Shown here one piece after another: positions 27,108 to 31,455 of a DNA stretch of 31,455 bases. The stretch spans positions 1-31,455 of the forward strand of contig NRSV01000143.1 of NCBI GenBank assembly GCA_002286855.1, written 5' to 3'. Under the pieces are notes generated by a model. It saw only the letters and a program-made list of their open reading frames with translations. It was not told the DNA's origin and did not search any database. The stretch comes from Bipolaris cookei (Eukaryota; Ascomycota; Dothideomycetes; Pleosporales; Pleosporaceae). A program made the position numbers and the translations under genes. Numbering within the stretch: position 1 is the first letter of the stretch; every line of letters starts with the position of its first letter.

Positions 27108-27792
27108 GCCAGTATTAGGTGATACTCTGTATAATTGGGGAGCAGGCAACATAAGCCCAGAAGACTCCTCCGAAAACATTAGCAATCCAAGCTGTCTGTG
27201 CACCGGAATAGCTGCCACCAGTAAGAATCCAAGGTACGTCGTGTGCAGTGCTCGGAGCGTCAGTCCAGGGCGAGTTAAAGTGATTCGCAAGATTGACAAT
27301 GTCCAGTAGAGCATTTTCGACTGTTAGGTAGCTTAGGTTACTAATAGTAAGTTCAAAAAATGGTGAGCTGCCGCCGTAATAGCGATGTTCCGGCACGATT
27401 ACAGCGGCCCGCAGGTTTTCAGCAATTACCCCAACAAGAGAGAAATCTGGTCTTGAAAACACCAAGTGTCGGTTGGCTTTGACTTCGCCTGGTAAGAAGA
27501 CAACTATAGGGGAGCCCGGGCCGGCCCAGAAGGTACTATTCCAGTAGTAGTTGACTGTGAAAGTGCCTAGCTCAGGTGCTTTGTGGTGTAGAGGCTGCGT
27601 GAACGTGCTTTTGCCGTGCTGCTTTAGAGTTGAATCTTTGGGCATGGAAGGCGGAACTGGGAGATCACAAGCAGTGCTTGGTATGTGATTGACAGCAAAA
27701 TTTTTGGAGTCTTGCTCTGCACGAATAACCACTGAGACTGCAAGATGAGCCAAGAGGGCTGCTTGGAAGCATCTGAATGAACGCAGAGCCAT
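27108..27792 (-). pseudogene. S28 serine peptidase, N-terminal part (signal peptide and catalytic Ser)
   Basis: The ATG at 27792 opens a secretion signal (MALRSFRCFQAALLAHLAVS, ending near residue 25) and a mature region with FTVNYYWNSTFW, EHRYYGGSSPF and the nucleophile elbow WILTGGSYSG, in which Ser is catalytic. The family cleaves after proline in peptides and is usually secreted or vacuolar. A TAA follows SPIIQSIT where relatives read on into a Tyr-Trp motif; Tyr-Trp is still visible before the palindrome at 27107. The gene thus has a nonsense codon, an insertion and a missing middle. All three triad residues remain, on separate fragments. Confidence 0.8.
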
Positions 27793-27919
27793 CTTTTTGT
27801 TCGGAACGCTTTCAAGTTGCGAGGTGCGTAAATGGTATGTAAGAGAGAGGAATAGCGGAGACTACGACGTGGTGTGATCGAATCAACATAGAGACCCTAA
27901 GAGTCTCGCAAAGTCCAGG

Positions 27920-28120
27920 TGTCGCAGACTATGCAAGGATATGTCGACATGAATTACATCCGATGTATGTTGATATTCTACATGTAACAAGCCCCTGCAA
28001 TGGTGGTGTACAAAAGACAGTTGTAGAGAGCACAAAAGAAGACACATCATACACATAAGAAGACTATACATACAAGATACACAATACACACATCAATTCA
28101 CCGCGCGTACGCGTGCGACA
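27920..28120 (-). mobile_element. TGTCGCA terminal-repeat element, copy 4 (short form)
   Basis: 201 bases: TGTCGCAGACTATGCAAGG at the left, one 37-base unit instead of three, the GCAATGGTGGTGTAC centre, and a right end CGCGCGTACGCGTGCGACA. That right end corresponds to the inner sub-terminal motif of copies 1 and 2, not their outer end. Flanks CCAGG and TTACT do not match. It abuts an ankyrin remnant. Confidence 0.7.
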
Positions 28121-28252
28121 TTACTCGACGCGGGTGTGAACATCAACACCCAGGGTAGGTACTATAGCAACGTATTGCAGGCAGCTTCATGGAGAGGCGA
28201 CGAGCAGGTGGTTAAGATACCGCTCGATGCAGGCGCTCATTACCCGCCCTAG
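28121..28252 (+). pseudogene. second ankyrin-repeat remnant
   Basis: LLDAGVNINTQGRYYSNVLQ, then AASWRGDEQVVK and LDAGAHYPP, ending in TAG at 28250-28252. This is the ankyrin pattern (LLDAGAdvN...alqAAs..G...vv.lLldaGA) of fungal NACHT-ankyrin receptors. There is no start, and the upstream part is replaced by the element ending at 28120. It is not continuous with the remnant at 9500. Confidence 0.65.
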
Positions 28253-28408
28253 TAGCTTTACTCAGGCACACTGTAAGCATCTCTAGTTAGCCGTTAGCAT
28301 GCGCCAAATATGTTTCGAGGGTTATACTAATTATACAGGTATAGCGCTAAATTTATCACATTAAAATACGAGTAGTTTACACACACGCTGATGCAGGCAG
28401 ATAGAGGC
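28253..28408. other. spacer between ankyrin remnant and Mutator-like element
   Basis: AT-rich, no frame or repeat recognised. Its last nine bases (28400-28408) are the left target duplication of the next element. Confidence 0.4.
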
Positions 28409-29047
28409 GGCTGCTGAGATTTGTCCCCCCGTTTTTGAGATTTGTCCCCCCTTTGAGATTTGTCCCCCGCGCTAGTGCTAGTGAAAGCTACTCGTTCAAT
28501 TTGGTTTAGCGCGTAATCTATGGACGCGACAACATCACGACGCCGCGCGTCTTTGCAATAGGTTGACAACCTTCAAAATATATGAGTATTAACTCTCTTT
28601 CCTTGTTCACAATAGCATGGGTGACATTGCACCTCCTCTAGACCTACTATACGGCACCTATGAAGAAGCTTTTGATGCCCTCAAGGCGCATGGCATGCAG
28701 CATGGCTATGGCTTCGTACTTAAGCGCAAGTTGACGCTCAGAATGTAGTAACTGAACCTCAGAACGCAGTTGTTGAACCTCAGGATGCACCTTCGCTGCG
28801 GCCTAAGCGTGCTGCAGCAATGGCCGCTCCAGATGCTTGGAAATGTCTTGGTCCACGCAAGAGACGTCGACGTTAGTAGAATATAGCATAACTATGTAGT
28901 TAACTATAGTTGTTGTCTAGCACTAGTTAACTACTTTTCATATGCCGAGGCACCAATACGGTCTAGTTACTGTAATTTATTTAACGCTTACCAAGTTATG
29001 GTTAGCGCGGGGGACAAATCTCAAAGGGGGGACAAATCTCAGCAGCC
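28409..29047 (+). mobile_element. non-autonomous Mutator-like element with 9-bp target duplication
   Basis: 639 bases with terminal inverted repeats GGCTGCTGAGATTTGTC...GACAAATCTCAGCAGCC and the 9-bp duplication GATAGAGGC at 28400-28408 and 29048-29056. GAGATTTGTCCCCC occurs three times at the left end and twice (inverted) at the right. It keeps short pieces of a transposase gene's two ends. A 9-bp duplication with long GG-starting repeats is characteristic of Mutator-like elements. Confidence 0.88.
28617..28876 (+). pseudogene. internally deleted Mutator-like transposase: N- and C-terminal ends
   Basis: The first frame (28617-28748, 43 codons) reads PPLDLLYGTYEEAFDALKAH, then GYGFVLKRK, resembling the FAR1/WRKY-GCM1-like N-terminal DNA-binding region of fungal Mutator-like transposases. 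An overlapping frame (28736-28876) gives QNVVTEPQNAVVEPQ and a basic end PRKRRRR before the stop, which fits the C-terminal tail. The whole catalytic centre is gone and the join is out of frame. Any product would be a 43-residue peptide. Confidence 0.6.
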
Positions 29048-29056
29048 GATAGAGGC

Positions 29057-29690
29057 TAGGATATAATAGCGCACCTTACTGGCTTGGACCTAAGTGCAGG
29101 GGTTATCAAGTCCCCACTACGGAGGCCTTGGTGTGCACACGTCTACTGTAAGCAGTTGAGTGTGAAGTATTGTGTATTCTGATGTGCATGATGATAGGAG
29201 CAAGTTTAAATACAGCGTTATTAGTCAGTGAGTAACCACGTGACTATACATGGTACTTCTGGGCTTACATCTACACGGAAGTAATCTCTATAGTATGAGA
29301 ATATGGTCTCCTTCGAACGTGTATCTGCTTTAACCCTCTGTATTTAAAAATACTTCTGTGGTGGCGAGTAGCCATGGGGTCTTACCGAAAGGTCGTATAA
29401 CGGCTTTGACGAAAGGACTAGCAGCATGATCAATACCGTGCCGGACGGGCCAATGCCCGGGACGGCTCAATGCCCGCTCCGACCCATCAAAACCACCACA
29501 AAACCGAGGCTGTAGAGCGGCAATAGATAGCTATTATTATGAGATTTCTTAGTGTTTAGAAACTAGAATAATATTGCAATCATCTATCTATACTTGGCTG
29601 GTAACTTGATATGGCCGCGCCGCGATCGCGGTGTTGATCGAGCTGCTGAGCCATCAGGTGGCTGCTTACCACTATCACAACTACTACTAA
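29057..29690. other. region downstream of the decayed pogo transposase
   Basis: No coding frame. A direct repeat CGGGCCAATGCCCG/CGGCTCAATGCCCG lies at about 29447-29482 in a GC-rich patch that could hold the element's left terminal repeat, but the partner is beyond the window. A palindrome GCCGCGCCGCGATCGCGG is near 29614-29631. Confidence 0.35.
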
Positions 29691-31455
29691 TTATTTTTTT
29701 GATCCTGGTTTTGTACGAGCTTTAAAGCTTCTTTTCTTACTCTTTTGGGAAGTTTTAATAGCTTGTTTTAGTCGTTTTGCAGCTCTACGGGCAGCTTGGC
29801 GAGCAGCTCGTTCAGTAGCTTCATCAGCTTTCTGCTTCGCCCGCAGTAGTCTCGCCTCAGCTCGCGCGCGATGCCATGTATTAAGCTCATGAGCTTTAAG
29901 CAGCTTTGCCTCCTCTCGAGATTTAATTTTAATAGCTTTCTGATGTTGTAGTACCTCACGATCACGCTGTTTCTGCTCGTAGAGGCTGCGAGCTTCTCGC
30001 ACCTTCCGCGGCGACCAGAAATCAGCTCCACCATGATAATCTTCGGGCAGCTCGAGCGCACCAGGCTGTGAGCGCTGCTTCCGCTGACGCTCACCAATTA
30101 GAGCTACTCGTAAATTTTGAATCTCTTGCTGGTCGAGCTTTGATTGGGTGGATAGCTTTATGATAGTTCGGTTAAGCTGGGAGATCTTTCTACTCTCTCT
30201 TTGATCAACCACGCGATTAATTAGCTCTCGGATCTTTCTTCAATCTGAAGCGCTTAGCGTGGACGAATCGCTATCGCTGTGGTAAGCCGCTGGTTTAAAC
30301 TTCTGGAATATTACTTCTGGATTGAACGGCGATATACCGGTAGCTTCAAAGGCTCGGAGGATCGTCAATTCCTTGAATGATGCCTGCCAGGCGTTCCAGA
30401 ATAGTGGGAAGAAATGGGACTTGGTGATAGGTAGCAGCCCTTGGCACCTATCCATGAAGCTCGATAGCTCGTTCGAATAGGCAGTGGATAGCGGCTTAAA
30501 CAGCCCAACGTCGAGCGGCTGCAACGTATGAGTCGCATGAGGTGGGTATATTGCAATTAAGATCTTATTCTGATCGCAATAGTCAAAAAACTCCATTGTG
30601 AGGTGAAATTGATGGCCATCCATGAACAACAATCGGTAAGACGACCGAGCTTTTGCTTTAGTGGCAGGNTCGAATACCTGTTTGAGCCACTGAAGCCCGA
30701 TATCACTATTCGGCCAGCCAGTAGCCGATGTGGCGATTCGGGCGGAGTGGATCTCTGGATTAAAGCCTTGCAACTACGAGTTTTGGATAGATCCAGATTG
30801 GCTTGAGTAGATGATGCTTGGATCTAGATGAGATCCATCAGCACAAATACAAGCTATTAGCGTAATCCACTCTCGATTGCCATCTTGAATCATAGCCTTT
30901 CTTAATCCAGATTGAAGAGATGCTTTAGAAAAATCCTCGTTGAGCGCGATTGGACTCCAATCATGAAGCCCTTCTCATCCATATTGTATATATACCGCGG
31001 CTCAATCTTATATTGGGCGGTTTTTTTGGCGCAGAAGCTCAAAATAGAGACATTGTTTACGTTCTGAATCAGTTTGGTGGCGATTGCGATCCATTGGCGT
31101 GGCCTGTTTTGCCTGGAGAAGATCTGGATAGCGTTGAACAAAGCGATCAACCCAGTGGTAACCAATCTCTTTCTGCGCGATCTCTGAAGCAAAGCTCCGA
31201 ACAAGATCTCGGTTAGGTGCAGTACCACGTATAGTAAGTCGATCTATATATTCTATTAGAGCTTTCTCCTGTTGTGGGTGGAGAGCCTGACGATTTTGAG
31301 CCTCAACGTAGCGTGAAGCTGTTTTACCTTGGTGTCGGCGCGCAAGCGTTGTTCGATCAACACCAAACTTTTTCGCAATTTGGGTGTATACAAGTTTTTC
31401 GCCAGGTTCTAAAGCAGCAATAGGTGCAAGCGCAGCGTCAATAGACTCAATTCGG
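29691..31455 (-). pseudogene. decayed pogo-family transposase, 5' end beyond the window
   Basis: From the window edge the minus strand reads an N-terminal helix-turn-helix (LVYTQIAKKFGVDRTTLARR) and a CENP-B-like region (TAPNRDLVRSFASEI). The frame then shifts in an A-run at about 31022. YNMDEKGFMIG carries the first catalytic Asp. A second frameshift falls near 30925. A TAG at 30774-30776 (Trp expected) precedes LQGFNPEIHSARIATS. The second Asp is in LLFMDGHQFHL and the third in HTLQPLDVGLF. An in-frame TGA at 30240-30242 separates the catalytic part from a Lys/Arg/Glu-rich coiled-coil tail ending at 29691. One ambiguous base is at 30669. Unlike the Fot1 element at 7470, it is clearly inactive and CGTACG-free. 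Confidence 0.82.

Noticed and set aside
29437..29500. Direct repeat CAATGCCCG as the left terminal repeat of the decayed pogo element.
   Set aside because: The other end of the element is outside the window, so no inverted partner or TA duplication can be shown.

Overview
The window looks like a transposon-packed, gene-poor compartment of a filamentous ascomycete genome (Pezizomycotina, most likely Dothideomycetes). The evidence is a 50-base fungal-type intron, chromodomain Gypsy retrotransposons, pogo/Fot1 and Mutator-like DNA transposons, remnants of a NACHT/NB-ARC-TPR receptor and of ankyrin proteins, and C-to-T changes at CpA plus Trp-to-stop changes that resemble repeat-induced point mutation (RIP). 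No ribosomal or transfer RNA gene, CRISPR array or prokaryotic signal was seen. The only ordinary host gene recognised, a secreted S28 serine peptidase, is broken.

Layout. 98-3233: 5' part of Gypsy family A, copy 1 (gag and start of pol). 3270-4746: a fragment of a small terminal-repeat element, then the leader and broken gag of another retroelement. 4747-7467: a stack of nested LTR-derived pieces, including a long palindrome and solo LTRs with intact 5-bp target duplications. 7468-9303: a complete, apparently intact pogo/Fot1 element. 9352-10365: simple repeats, an ankyrin remnant cut by an LTR, and a gag fragment. 10366-12545: the 3' end of a minus-strand Gypsy element (family D) that carries an intron-containing DUF3716-like gene in antisense between its integrase/chromodomain and its 3' LTR. 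12547-15653: family A copy 2. 15654-21450: family B, a full-length chromodomain Gypsy element on the minus strand with LTRs differing at one base. 21453-22521: pseudogenised C-terminal half of an NLR with TPRs. 22522-25370: debris and two small terminal-repeat elements. 25371-27792: S28 peptidase split by a perfect 266-bp-arm palindrome. 27920-29056: another small element, an ankyrin remnant and a non-autonomous Mutator-like element with a 9-bp target duplication. 29691-31455: a decayed pogo-like transposase that runs off the window.

Most interesting points. (1) The antisense DUF3716-like gene seems to be cargo of an LTR retrotransposon. Its intron is on the strand opposite to the genomic RNA, so retrotransposition would not remove it. 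(2) The hexamer CGTACG is very dense in only two segments, the Fot1 element and the family D/DUF3716 segment. (3) Near-perfect palindromes were apparently built from two head-to-head copies of an LTR 3' half. (4) Related families A and B join gag to pol differently: an in-frame UAG in A and an apparent -1 shift in B. (5) Several element junctions lack target duplications, pointing to recombination between repeats. All family names come from reading the sequence; no database search was run.
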